A DNA stretch of 64,000 nucleotides, taken from the NCBI RefSeq assembly GCF_042445055.1, contig NZ_CP170339.1, forward strand, positions 744,001-808,000, given 5' to 3'. Of this stretch, positions 1 to 7,748 are shown piece by piece. Numbering within the stretch: the first letter of the stretch is position 1; the number at the start of each line of letters is the position of its first letter. The translations under genes were made by a program, and so were the position numbers. This stretch comes from Falsihalocynthiibacter sp042445055. GTDB lineage: Bacteria; Pseudomonadota; Alphaproteobacteria; Rhodobacterales; Rhodobacteraceae. Under the pieces are notes generated by a model. That model was not told the origin of the DNA. It searched no databases and was given only the letters and a program-made list of their open reading frames with translations.

Positions 1-305
1 GGGCTTACGTCATCGGCAATCAGGATTACTTTGATCTGCGCAGACTTCGCAGCAGTAATCAGATTGGAGATTAGAGATAGATCTTGCTCGTCCTGCGAAT
101 CAACTGCGATGGCAACGAATTCAAGACCTTGAGCTTCTTCTTGGTCGAGGAACGTAAGGGCGTCGTTGAATCCTAGATCGCCCCAACTCTCTCCAAGTTC
201 GGCTTCCATGTCCTCGATCAACAGATCGAAATTCTGCACATCGCGAGAAATCGTACATGCCACAATTGGCGCCGGTTCTGGCTGCAACATTGCGCTACTG
301 GTCAT
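1..305 (-). CDS. cpaE: Tad pilus assembly protein CpaE, N-terminal part (runs off the left edge)
   Basis: CpaE/TadZ proteins are MinD-like ATPases with an atypical receiver domain in front, and they place the Tad pilus machinery at the cell pole. Only about 101 residues are visible. They hold an alternating hydrophobic pattern (IVACTISRD, LEFVAIAVDS, IKVILIADD) that fits the receiver-like N-terminal domain; the Walker-type ATPase part lies outside the window. The start is ATG with a GTGAGG ribosome-binding site a few bases before it. The gene follows the OmpA lipoprotein on the same strand after a 205-base gap, which agrees with the order cpaB-cpaC-ompA-cpaE usual in Rhodobacterales. The name rests mainly on this context. 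Confidence 0.72.
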   Translation of the reverse strand, partial: MTSSAMLQPEPAPIVACTISRDVQNFDLLIEDMEAELGESWGDLGFNDALTFLDQEEAQGLEFVAIAVDSQDEQDLSLISNLITAAKSAQIKVILIADDVS

Positions 306-510
306 TTGCCTCACGTCCTTCTGCTAGAGGACGAAAACGGAATGCGGCGGTTCAACCGTATCGTCAGGTTGATCTCGCCCCGTTGTCGCCCGTGCGCGCT
401 GTCGTTTCCGATTCGCACGCACTGCTCCCATCACTTGATCTGAAAATGGCAGCTAAATTTGGCAACATTGGGGCTAAATAAACGTAATTGTACGGTATCT
501 CGCGACAGAT

Positions 511-1155
511 CTACTCGGTTACGCTCGAATCAAAGCCCGTCAGCTCGGTGGCCGGAACCGCACTCGCAACGTAGTCGCGGAATACGACCTGAGCGTATTT
601 GCCATTCATCACAGTCGGATGATTTTGAACAAATCCGTTAACCTCGGTTACCGTACGGCGATTCCTGCGCTCTGGTCCAGATGTTGCGATGATTGGTTGC
701 GTCTTACCATACGAGACAACGGCATCCAGACGGCTGCGGCTGATGCCTTGGCTCACGAGATAGTTGACCGCTGCTTGTGCACGGCGAAGCCCGAGAGACT
801 TGTTGTAGCTCTGAGAGCCAACAAGATCAGTGTGCCCATAAACGCGGAACGTCATCTCAGGGAACTGCTTGATCCAACGCGCCTGCGCCTGCAACGCAGC
901 GCGTGCATTAGCATCAAGCGTGGAAGAGTTGAACGCAAAGTTGATCGTCGATGGTGTCTCTTCTGCGAAACGACGCGCTAGATCAACTGCGTATGATCTC
1001 TCTCCGGATTGGATTAGTACATTGTTCATTGTTGGGTTGCCGAAGGCGCCCTCGTCAACTTCCGATCCAGCTTCTAGGTCACATGCGGCGATGGTAACTA
1101 GGCTCAGGAGCGCAACCGATTTCGAGAAAAATGTTTGGGAAACAAATCGTTGCAT
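511..1155 (-). CDS. OmpA-family lipoprotein of the Tad pilus locus
   Basis: A 214-residue protein with a lipoprotein signal peptide (hydrophobic LLSLVTI ending in the lipobox IAAC, lipidated Cys about residue 25) and an OmpA-type peptidoglycan-binding domain at about residues 65-170. The signature runs from INFAFNSSTLDANA through GHTDLVGS to the LGLRRAQAAVNYL helix, so the residues that bind diaminopimelate are present. It probably anchors the outer-membrane part of the Tad secretion apparatus to the cell wall, in the place held by CpaD in other systems. The start lies 5 bases after the cpaC stop, so the two genes are co-transcribed. The family assignment is firm; the pilus role is inferred from position. 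Confidence 0.88.
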   Translation of the reverse strand: MQRFVSQTFFSKSVALLSLVTIAACDLEAGSEVDEGAFGNPTMNNVLIQSGERSYAVDLARRFAEETPSTINFAFNSSTLDANARAALQAQARWIKQFPEMTFRVYGHTDLVGSQSYNKSLGLRRAQAAVNYLVSQGISRSRLDAVVSYGKTQPIIATSGPERRNRRTVTEVNGFVQNHPTVMNGKYAQVVFRDYVASAVPATELTGFDSSVTE

Positions 1156-1160
1156 TGTCT

Positions 1161-2594
1161 TTACTCCATCACATAGCCGTAGGAACCGCCAAATTCTTGT
1201 TTGGCAACTTCTCCGGCAACGCCGTTGGGGGATCTTGTTCCGGCAACTTTGCCGAAGAGGAAGAGTTCGCTCTCGGATGGAATACGAACACGGTCAGTTG
1301 GAAGCGCAAGGGCCTCGCCACGTGTCGGTGTCACAAGATGCGGTGTGATGATGATCACGAGTTCGCTTTGATCGCGCTGGAACTCTGCGCTACGGAAGAG
1401 CGATCCCAGCACGGGGATGTCACCAAGCCAAGGAACCTGCGAGTTGAGGTCTTGGAAGTCATCAAGAAGCAAGCCGGCAATCGCAAAACTCTCGCCGTCG
1501 CGCATTTCAACGGTTGTCGAAGTCTCGCGGCGCTTGAACGCGCTGATTTGGAAGCCTTCAACGTCGATACCGTTTGATGCATCCAAGCTCGAAACAGCGG
1601 CATCCAACGTAAGGTTAATGATGTCATTGTCGACGACGCGCGGGATGAAGTTCAGCTCAATACCGAATGGTTTATATTCAACAGTCGTTGCCGAGCCGCC
1701 ATTCGACGCATCACGCGCAATTGGAACAGGGTATTCGCCGCCAGCGAGGAACTTCGCCTCTTGGCCAGAAATGGCTGTGAGGTTCGGTTCCGCGAGAGTA
1801 CGAACAACACCTTTGCTTTCAAGGGCTTCGAGCATAACCGCAACCTGTGTTGCGCCTGCGTTAAAGCCAAAGAGCATCGCGCCAACGCGATCGTTTGTGG
1901 ACGCAGTAGAGCCGTTGTTGAGCGCATTATTGAGTACCGCACTGTTCGCGAACTGGCCGGAACCCGAGGTTGTGCCAACGCTGCCGTTTGCGAGGGCGCC
2001 TGAGACACCAACGCTTGCGCTTAGACTCTTGCGTACAGAGCGGTTCATCTCTGCGAAACGCACTTTCAGCATAACCTGCTGATTGCCACCGACGACCATG
2101 AGGTTCGAAACACGCTCAGGTGCATAACGCTGCGCTAGATCCATAGCGCGGTCCATACGGGCGAGGCTGGAGATTGTGCCGGAAAGCACGATGCCGTCAT
2201 TCGCTGTACGTACTTGGATGCTCTCGTTCGGGAGGATTTGTTTCAACCGCTCTTTGAACTCGGCGATATCTGGGGTGACTTGCACCTCGACGTTCGTCAA
2301 AAGGTTACCGTCGCCGCCAAGGAGCGTGAGGGTCGTACGGCCTGGGGCTTTACCCAAGACGTAAATCGTTCTGTCGGAAAGTGTGGATATGTCTGCGATA
2401 CCCGGGTTCGCGATTGAAAGCTCGGCGAACGGGGTTTCACTCTCGACCACAACAGCGCGGTTCATCGGGACGCTCAGCGCCGTCGATGTTGCGCCGCGCA
2501 ACACTCGTAATGTTTCCGCATTTGCAGCTACTGGAACTGCCATGCTGAGGGCGGCCCCAAAACATGCCGCCGTAAATAATTTCTTGATGATCAT
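1161..2594 (-). CDS. cpaC: Tad pilus secretin CpaC/RcpA
   Basis: This is the outer-membrane channel through which the Flp pilus leaves the cell. The 477-residue protein has a Sec signal peptide (to about residue 26, AANA), an N-terminal pilus-secretin domain (about 30-100), a BON-like stretch (about 110-170) and the secretin core (about 200-440) with AEPNLTAISGQEAKFLAGG and VPWLGDIPVLGSLFR, both typical of type II/III secretins. The start is supported by a GGAGGG ribosome-binding site 10 bases upstream. A 6-bp stem-loop lies just before that site and a strong terminator separates the gene from cpaB, so cpaC with ompA and cpaE may have its own promoter. Confidence 0.95.
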   Translation of the reverse strand: MIIKKLFTAACFGAALSMAVPVAANAETLRVLRGATSTALSVPMNRAVVVESETPFAELSIANPGIADISTLSDRTIYVLGKAPGRTTLTLLGGDGNLLTNVEVQVTPDIAEFKERLKQILPNESIQVRTANDGIVLSGTISSLARMDRAMDLAQRYAPERVSNLMVVGGNQQVMLKVRFAEMNRSVRKSLSASVGVSGALANGSVGTTSGSGQFANSAVLNNALNNGSTASTNDRVGAMLFGFNAGATQVAVMLEALESKGVVRTLAEPNLTAISGQEAKFLAGGEYPVPIARDASNGGSATTVEYKPFGIELNFIPRVVDNDIINLTLDAAVSSLDASNGIDVEGFQISAFKRRETSTTVEMRDGESFAIAGLLLDDFQDLNSQVPWLGDIPVLGSLFRSAEFQRDQSELVIIITPHLVTPTRGEALALPTDRVRIPSESELFLFGKVAGTRSPNGVAGEVAKQEFGGSYGYVME

Positions 2595-2614
2595 TGTGAT
2601 CCTGCCCTCCGATC

Positions 2615-2634
2615 ACGCCTCTATTTATAGGCGT
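2615..2634 (-). promoter_or_regulatory. Stem-loop in the cpaC leader
   Basis: The inverted repeat ACGCCT / AGGCGT with an 8-base A/T-rich loop sits 4 bases upstream of the GGAGGG ribosome-binding site of cpaC. It could affect translation or mRNA stability. No known riboswitch fold was recognised, and a 6-bp stem can arise by chance. Confidence 0.35.
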
Positions 2635-2750
2635 CTATATGCGCCCTTTTGACAAGCACCATGCAGGAAAGGCATTTTCATTGCAAGAATCAATGCTTTG
2701 ACGAGTGGTTTTAATGTGGAGATGTGGCAACACAACTTTGAGGTGTTGTA

Positions 2751-2791
2751 ATAAAACAAGGGCGCGCAACCGAGTGGGTTGCGCGCCCTTG
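2751..2791 (-). terminator. Strong Rho-independent terminator between cpaB and cpaC
   Basis: A perfect 15-bp G/C-rich stem (positions 2757-2771 with 2777-2791, 5-base loop) is followed on the minus strand by TTTTATT. It lies 16 bases after the cpaB stop and about 160 bases before the cpaC start. Its strength suggests that cpaC-ompA-cpaE is transcribed separately, or that read-through is regulated. Confidence 0.88.
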
Positions 2792-2807
2792 TGGCAAAAA
2801 TGCTAGA

Positions 2808-3647
2808 TTAGTTGGTGCATTGGATCGGAATTTCGACCACTTCTGCTCCGCGTCGCGTGCGGATTGTACACACTGGATCTTCCTGAACTTCGATCACTTC
2901 TTGCTCGCGAATACCGAGCAGTTCTGTTTGATCGACTTCGATACCTGCTTCGACAATCGTGTCATCCTGCGCGCCCACAAGTGAAAGCGAGAGGCGACCG
3001 GTTGCTTGTGCTTGTGCAAGCGCAGCGACCTGAACGGGCGAAACCTCAACGGTTACGTTGCGCGCGATGGCCGCGGAAGAGCGATCGGAGTTTGCGGTTT
3101 GGTCAACGGCAATCAGCGGAACGTTCGTGTCAATCAGGCGTGTTACGTCTTTGCGATTGATTGAGCCGCTCCAGTAAATGTCAACGCGATCGCCGGGGCG
3201 AAGGAAACCCGAAACACCAGTCGTTACGTCAACGCGGATCGCGAATGCCCGCATTCCCTTTCCAAGGCGAGAAGTGAGGCCAGCGTCTTCACCGGGGCCG
3301 GTTACTTTTACTTCCATTACGGGTTCGCCGTTCTCCATTGTCCGTAGAACGGTGCGCAACACATCGTCGCCCTTCGAGAAGAACTCCTCATGAGAAGTGA
3401 ATGCACCTTCTGGAATCGCGTTTTCTGGCCAAGCGATTGTTTTGATATCTTTTTCGGTCAGTTTCTCACCATATTCAACACGGCGAGTGGTGACATATAC
3501 GTCCTTGGTCGGGACAATCTTTGCTGCTGCAGCCCTTTCTTGGGCGAGCTGATTTTCTTTAGTTTCAATGAATCCTTTCGCTGTATATACAGCGAACCCC
3601 GCGAGGCCTAAGCCAAGCATCAGGACCAATACAAAAATCAAACGCAT
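2808..3647 (-). CDS. cpaB: Tad pilus assembly protein CpaB/RcpC
   Basis: CpaB is a periplasmic or inner-membrane component of the Tad apparatus that works with the CpaC secretin. The 279-residue protein starts with one membrane anchor (LIFVLVLMLGLGLAGFAVY), followed by a SAF domain at about residues 50-115 (VYVTTRRVEYGEKLTEKD) and the RcpC domain (about 130-250, including GFLRPGDRVDIYW). Two cysteines near the C-terminus (CTIRTRRG and IQC) could form a disulfide. An 8-base-loop inverted repeat (CCTCAG/CTGAGG, 3673-3692) lies in the leader. The 3' side ends in a strong terminator. Length and domain order match the family. Confidence 0.94.
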   Translation of the reverse strand: MRLIFVLVLMLGLGLAGFAVYTAKGFIETKENQLAQERAAAAKIVPTKDVYVTTRRVEYGEKLTEKDIKTIAWPENAIPEGAFTSHEEFFSKGDDVLRTVLRTMENGEPVMEVKVTGPGEDAGLTSRLGKGMRAFAIRVDVTTGVSGFLRPGDRVDIYWSGSINRKDVTRLIDTNVPLIAVDQTANSDRSSAAIARNVTVEVSPVQVAALAQAQATGRLSLSLVGAQDDTIVEAGIEVDQTELLGIREQEVIEVQEDPVCTIRTRRGAEVVEIPIQCTN

Positions 3648-3792
3648 TTGGTGCCCTTCCTTATTACTGCGCCCTCAGGCATGAGACTGAGGACGTACTA
3701 CTCGATAAGCGTACACTGTCAAGAAATTGCGGCAATTCTGTGGTCAATGGCGGGTCGGGTTGGTGAATAAACCCAAAAAGTAAACAATGGGA

Positions 3793-3978
3793 TTATTCTT
3801 CAGTCACTTTCATCGTCGCGATTTCGTCGCTGATGTTGGAGGCAATGTTGGATGAAGAATTCATCAGCTGGCTAACAACGAGAACTCCCATAAAGCCCGC
3901 GAACGCGGTCAAGACAACCCAGTCCACTGTTACTGCACCATCTTCGCTCGTTAGAAATGCAGACATAAACTTTTCCAT
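3793..3978 (-). CDS. Flp-type pilin-like small protein 2
   Basis: A 61-residue protein with a short charged N-terminus, the segment EDGAVTVDWVVLTA and a hydrophobic helix of about 20 residues (FAGFMGVLVVSQLM) followed by a polar tail. This is the layout of Flp type IVb pilins, in which prepilin peptidase cuts after Gly. Counting from the residue after Gly, Asp holds the place of the usual Glu at +5 and Trp the place of Tyr at +6. The start is the upstream ATG with AAGGA at good spacing. It lies between the first pilin-like gene and cpaB, and is clearly a paralogue of the upstream gene. It could be a minor pilin or a pseudopilin. Confidence 0.72.
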   Translation of the reverse strand: MEKFMSAFLTSEDGAVTVDWVVLTAFAGFMGVLVVSQLMNSSSNIASNISDEIATMKVTEE

Positions 3979-4082
3979 AGTTCTATCCTTAAGTTCCGAT
4001 CAAGATCATTGTCCGAATATTATTCGGCTCAAATGTGGCAACTTTGAGGGTGCCGTTTGATTTGTTTGTGTTTGCCTAGAAC

Positions 4083-4117
4083 AAAAAAAGGCCGCACCTC
4101 AGATAAGAGATGCGGCC
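4083..4117 (-). terminator. Rho-independent terminator after the first Flp-like gene
   Basis: An 11-bp stem (positions 4090-4100 with 4107-4117, one G-T pair, 6-base loop) is followed on the minus strand by seven T. It starts 22 bases after the stop of the pilin-like gene, so most transcripts should end here. That would give a monocistronic, probably abundant, pilin mRNA. Confidence 0.9.
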
Positions 4118-4139
4118 GCTACAAGTGAAACTTGTAAGC

Positions 4140-4328
4140 TTACGAACCGTTGGAAACAGTCATCGACGAAACTTCAGACGAAATTTTGCCAGCAAGGGAC
4201 TTAACGCCGCCGCTTACGCTTGCGAGAACCGCAACGCCGAGGCCAACGATTGCGGCTGTAAGAACAACCCAGTCTACAGTTACGGCACCAGATTCGTTGC
4301 TTACGAAGTTTTTGATAAGGTTAGTCAT
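4140..4328 (-). CDS. Flp-type pilin-like small protein 1
   Basis: A 62-residue protein: polar start MTNLIKNFVSNESG, then AVTVDWVVLTAAIVGLGVAV as the hydrophobic helix, then a Ser-rich amphipathic tail. The layout fits Flp pilin with a prepilin-peptidase site after the Gly of NESG. The conserved Glu(+5)-Tyr(+6) pair is replaced by Asp-Trp. I chose the internal ATG because AGGAG lies 6 bases upstream and the extra N-terminal residues of a longer reading look non-coding. It has its own terminator and a perfect CtrA-type box about 134 bases upstream. It is probably the major pilin or a close relative of it, but I saw no canonical Flp gene to compare with. Confidence 0.78.
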   Translation of the reverse strand: MTNLIKNFVSNESGAVTVDWVVLTAAIVGLGVAVLASVSGGVKSLAGKISSEVSSMTVSNGS

Positions 4329-4667
4329 TTTGTTTCTCCTAAATTTCTCTTTGCTCATTTCTGCGCCCTGGCGTTCGGGCCGCATATGAGCCTGTGTTCG
4401 CCTTGGATGAGTTGATATAGCCAGTCGAATGGGGCAGCATTAGGGCGGTAAAAGTACAAATTTAAGAGAGGGTTAATAATCGAATAATTTGTTTTAACGC
4501 ATTGTTTTTTAACGATTTGAATCGTGTTTCATTCATGATTGGCCGTTTGATCTGGGCGAAATCACTCAAATTGGCCACATATGCGAACAATTTTTAGGCT
4601 AACGCTAGCGCGGCAAACAGTTTTTTGCGACACTAGGCAAAACCAATAAGAGCAGGGCGAAAACCGC
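4329..4667. other. Divergent promoter region between the Flp-like gene and the lytic transglycosylase
   Basis: This 339-base stretch is A/T-rich compared with its neighbours and holds no plausible gene. It must contain the promoters for the leftward pilin-like gene and the rightward transglycosylase. The clearest element is a perfect TTAA-N7-TTAA box; a second TTAA pair at 4494-4512 has an 11-base spacing and does not fit. I could not place a convincing -35/-10 pair. Confidence 0.6.
4462..4476. promoter_or_regulatory. CtrA-type box TTAA-N7-TTAA upstream of the Flp-like gene
   Basis: The sequence TTAA GAGAGGG TTAA matches the full CtrA consensus of alphaproteobacteria. It lies 134 bases before the pilin-like start codon and 192 bases before the transglycosylase gene. 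In Caulobacter the Flp pilin gene pilA is CtrA-dependent, so the placement makes sense. By base composition roughly one such match per window would be expected by chance. Confidence 0.55.
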
Positions 4668-5588
4668 ATGAAGCGGAGCTACGGGCGAATATTATGTTTG
4701 ACGGCAATTCTTTGCGCCGTAAGCGCGCAGGCCGAGACGCCTGCGCCAGCACAAGATTTTACGTTCAAGCGGCTGAAGGTGCCTCAACGGGGTGCCCCTC
4801 CCAAGATTACAGTTCAGATTGATCCAGTCGAGCAAGCGCGTGTTCAGGAGGCGGCCGTCGCAAAAGCACGGGCGATCAACGAAAGACTGGAAGGGTTGAA
4901 AAAAGAACTGGCCGAGAAAGTCGAAGAAGAAGATATCGAAGAGGAAGGCAATCAAGAGCTAGAACAGTTATTGGCTCGTAGCGCGCCATTCGATTGGTAC
5001 TGGTCAGAGGTTTCGCCGAGTATGAACGATTCGGGCCCCGGCAGGCTCGCTCAGGCGCTCTTGCACTTACGTAAGGCCCCGCCCGAGGCGGCAAATCTAA
5101 GCCCACGCCTTCAAACTCTTCAGGATATTACACTTAAACACGGCACCGAAATAATGGTGGCGACGATTGGCACCAGAGTTTCGCCGGCGCTTGCCCTGGC
5201 TCTGATCAGTGTTGAGTCCGCAGGTAAGACAGATGCAACATCCTCTGCGGGTGCGCGAGGGCTGATGCAGCTTATGCCTGCAACAGCCGAACGATTTGGC
5301 GTAACCGATAGCACAGACGCGACACAGAACATCAAGGGCGGTGTAGCGTATCTTGATTGGTTAATGGAAAAATTCGATGGCGACCCGATTCTAGTGCTCG
5401 CAGGTTACAACGCGGGCGAAAACGCTGTCATTTCAAACGGTGGCGTCCCTCCATATGCCGAAACTCGTGGGTATGTGCCTAAAGTGCTCGCCGCTTGGGA
5501 GGTCGCACGTGGCATGTGTCTAACTCCTCCACAGTTGGTTTCGGATGGATGCGTATTTGCAAATAAAAACGAGGTTACGGGTGGGTGA
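4668..5588 (+). CDS. Lytic transglycosylase, SLT domain
   Basis: This enzyme cuts the glycan strands of peptidoglycan in the periplasm. The 306-residue protein has a Sec signal peptide ending near AQA (about residue 22), a Lys/Glu-rich coiled-coil-like stretch (about 70-105, ELAEKVEEEDIEEE) and the SLT domain at about residues 160-280. The catalytic Glu is in SVESAGKTDATSSAGARGL, followed by MQLMP and the AGYNAGENAV motif. The start is the first ATG after the divergent promoter region. Its 3' end overlaps the next gene by 8 bases, so translation is coupled. It may open the wall for the pilus or serve the envelope pathway downstream; the sequence does not decide. Confidence 0.9.
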   Translation: MKRSYGRILCLTAILCAVSAQAETPAPAQDFTFKRLKVPQRGAPPKITVQIDPVEQARVQEAAVAKARAINERLEGLKKELAEKVEEEDIEEEGNQELEQLLARSAPFDWYWSEVSPSMNDSGPGRLAQALLHLRKAPPEAANLSPRLQTLQDITLKHGTEIMVATIGTRVSPALALALISVESAGKTDATSSAGARGLMQLMPATAERFGVTDSTDATQNIKGGVAYLDWLMEKFDGDPILVLAGYNAGENAVISNGGVPPYAETRGYVPKVLAAWEVARGMCLTPPQLVSDGCVFANKNEVTGG

Positions 5589-7014
5589 AACAAAGCCACT
5601 GGTCTTGGATGTGGATGGTACCTACCTCAAGACCGACATGCTATTCGAATGCTTCTGGGCGGGATTGGGCAAGAAACCGATTACTACACTTAAGGCATCC
5701 TTTAAATACTTCGGCGACCGAGCGCGCCTAAAGCATGAACTTGCGGAGATTGCGGAGCTGCGGGTGGACCTCTTGCCTGTTAACCAAGAGCTTAACGATT
5801 TTGCGCAGAAGGCGAAGGCAGCAGGGCAGGACGTCTATTTGGCGTCAGCTTCCGATCAGTCTTTGGTGGCTCAGCTGTCTCAAGAGTATGACTTTGCCGA
5901 TAAAGTATATGCGTCGACAGTCGAGACTAATCTAAAGGGAGAGAAGAAAGCCGCCGCGCTGGTTTCGGATTTCGGTGAGCGTGGCTTTGACTATGCAGGT
6001 AACGAAGCTGTTGATCTGGATATCTGGGCCAAGAGTGATCGCGCAATTGTCGTTGATGCTCCCAAAGAAGCGGAAAAACTGCGCGAACAGGGCCGTTCGG
6101 TAACCGAGTTCTCTGGCGGCACGCGCGCCAAAGATTTGATTAAGTCGCTGCGACCACATCAATGGGTTAAGAATGTACTGCTTTTCCTGCCCCTGTTTGC
6201 GGCGCATGACTTTTCTCTTTCATCTTGGTTAAGTGTCGCGCTTGGGGTTGTCGCTTTCTCTGCTGCGGCATCATCAATCTATATCATCAACGATCTGCTC
6301 GATCTTGAGGCTGATCGCCTTCACGTCAAGAAACGGTTTCGGCCCTTCGCTAGTGGTGCCGTGCCGATTAAGTACGGGATGATCCTGAATGTTTTCTTAA
6401 CCATTCTATCAATTGGTATCGCGGCAACCTTGGGCACAAAGTTCTTCGGAATTGTAGTGCTCTATATGTTCATATCTCTGGTGTATTCGATCAAACTCAA
6501 GCGTATGCGGTGGATAGATATCGCGATACTGGCGACACTCTATACACTACGTGTAATTGCGGGTGCCGCTGCGAGTGATGTGCGCGTTTCCGTTTATATG
6601 CTCGTTTTCATTTTCCCGATCTTTATCACACTGGGCTGTGTAAAGCGGTTAACAGAACTCTATCCCGCAGTTGATAATTCGCGGCTTCCGGGGCGCGCCT
6701 ATTCGCGCGAAGATCGTCAGGCGTTACTTCGATTGGGAGGAGTAGGTATTTTCGGCGCGCTGCTACTCTTCTTCCTTTATAGCCTAACCGATCACGCGGC
6801 GAGCCTTTATCCCTCTCAAGGTCTGCTGTGGTTCGCGCTGTTGCCGATTGCCGCGTGGCTGATTCGGATGTTGAAGTTGGGTTACCGCGGAAAACAGGAT
6901 CACGATCCCATCGTGTTCGCCCTAAAGGACAAGCACGGCCTTGGTATCCTGATGTTTACGCTTTCGCTGATGTTCTATGCGGCGGGTCTTTGGCAGCAGT
7001 TGTTCAACTTCTAG
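5581..7014 (+). CDS. HAD phosphatase-UbiA prenyltransferase fusion, DPPR synthase-like
   Basis: Two domains. An HAD hydrolase at about residues 5-190 carries motif I LDVDGTYL (both Asp) and SASDQSLV as motif II. A UbiA membrane domain at about 200-477 has eight or nine helices, the Asp-rich motif NDLLDLEADRLH and a second motif YSIKLKR. UbiA proteins of this type, such as mycobacterial Rv3806c, transfer 5-phosphoribose from PRPP to polyprenyl phosphate; the HAD part could then remove the 5'-phosphate. I chose the GTG start because GAGG lies 6 bases before it and the protein then begins right before motif I; an upstream ATG at 5545 lacks such a site. It converges on the reductase gene with a 4-base overlap. 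Confidence 0.85.
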   Translation: MGETKPLVLDVDGTYLKTDMLFECFWAGLGKKPITTLKASFKYFGDRARLKHELAEIAELRVDLLPVNQELNDFAQKAKAAGQDVYLASASDQSLVAQLSQEYDFADKVYASTVETNLKGEKKAAALVSDFGERGFDYAGNEAVDLDIWAKSDRAIVVDAPKEAEKLREQGRSVTEFSGGTRAKDLIKSLRPHQWVKNVLLFLPLFAAHDFSLSSWLSVALGVVAFSAAASSIYIINDLLDLEADRLHVKKRFRPFASGAVPIKYGMILNVFLTILSIGIAATLGTKFFGIVVLYMFISLVYSIKLKRMRWIDIAILATLYTLRVIAGAAASDVRVSVYMLVFIFPIFITLGCVKRLTELYPAVDNSRLPGRAYSREDRQALLRLGGVGIFGALLLFFLYSLTDHAASLYPSQGLLWFALLPIAAWLIRMLKLGYRGKQDHDPIVFALKDKHGLGILMFTLSLMFYAAGLWQQLFNF

Positions 7015-7748
7015 ATCGATAGCTTCTTGAACAGTGGCTCTGGAATGGAGCGAATTATCATCATGATGTATCGCCAAAAAAACGGCGTATACAGCGTGTT
7101 TTTCTTTTTCTTGACCGCCTTAAGGATTGTTTCGGCCACGTCTTCGGGCGACGAGACAAGGAACATACCCTCGACTGTCCATGTCATCGCGGTGTCTACA
7201 AAACCCGGTTTGACCGTCACTACATGGCCGCCCGAACGGTTCAGGCGGTTTCGTAATCCCGACAGATAGGTGTGAAATCCTGCTTTAGCAGCGCCATACA
7301 CATAATTGCCGATACGCCCGCGATCCCCCGCGACAGAGCCGACTCCAACAACTGTTCCGCTTCCGCGCGCTTCCATTTCTGGTGCGATCATCTGGAGAAA
7401 TGTAGCTGGGCCAGTGAAACTATCCATGACTGTGCCCTCAATGAGGGACGGATCGGCATCGATTGCAGATTGCTCGGGCATCGAGCCGACGAAACAGGCG
7501 ACGTTAATGACGCCTTCGACTTTCGTGACGTGCTCGATAATAGCCCCAAAACAATCGGTTTGGCGGGCGTCGAACTTAATTGCCTCGGCAGAAGCCGCAC
7601 CTCGAACAAGACAATCCTGCGCGGCCGTTTTGAGGTCTTCCATATCGCGCCCCGCGAGGAAAACAGTTGCGCCAGCTTCGCTTACTTTGCGGCCGAATGC
7701 GCGGGCCATAGACGATGTCGCGCCCAAGATGATCCAAGTTTCCGTCAT
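7011..7748 (-). CDS. Short-chain dehydrogenase, DprE2-like keto-arabinose reductase
   Basis: A 245-residue short-chain dehydrogenase: nucleotide-binding LGATSSMARAFG at the N-terminus, VGSVAGDRG with the catalytic Ser, and YVYGAAKAGFHTYL with the YxxxK pair. The hydrophobic basic tail (WRYIMMIIRSIPEPLFKKLSI) suggests membrane association, as in DprE2. DprE2 reduces the 2-keto intermediate made by DprE1 to polyprenyl-phosphoryl arabinose. The start overlaps the stop of the DprE1-like gene by 4 bases, so the two are translationally coupled, as expected for partner enzymes. The short-chain dehydrogenase family is certain; the substrate is inferred from the neighbours. Confidence 0.85.
   Translation of the reverse strand: MTETWIILGATSSMARAFGRKVSEAGATVFLAGRDMEDLKTAAQDCLVRGAASAEAIKFDARQTDCFGAIIEHVTKVEGVINVACFVGSMPEQSAIDADPSLIEGTVMDSFTGPATFLQMIAPEMEARGSGTVVGVGSVAGDRGRIGNYVYGAAKAGFHTYLSGLRNRLNRSGGHVVTVKPGFVDTAMTWTVEGMFLVSSPEDVAETILKAVKKKKNTLYTPFFWRYIMMIIRSIPEPLFKKLSI

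Noticed and set aside
257..481. Open frame of 74 codons on the plus strand between cpaE and the OmpA gene
   Set aside because: It overlaps the cpaE start, has no convincing ribosome-binding site and reads as low-complexity out-of-frame sequence.
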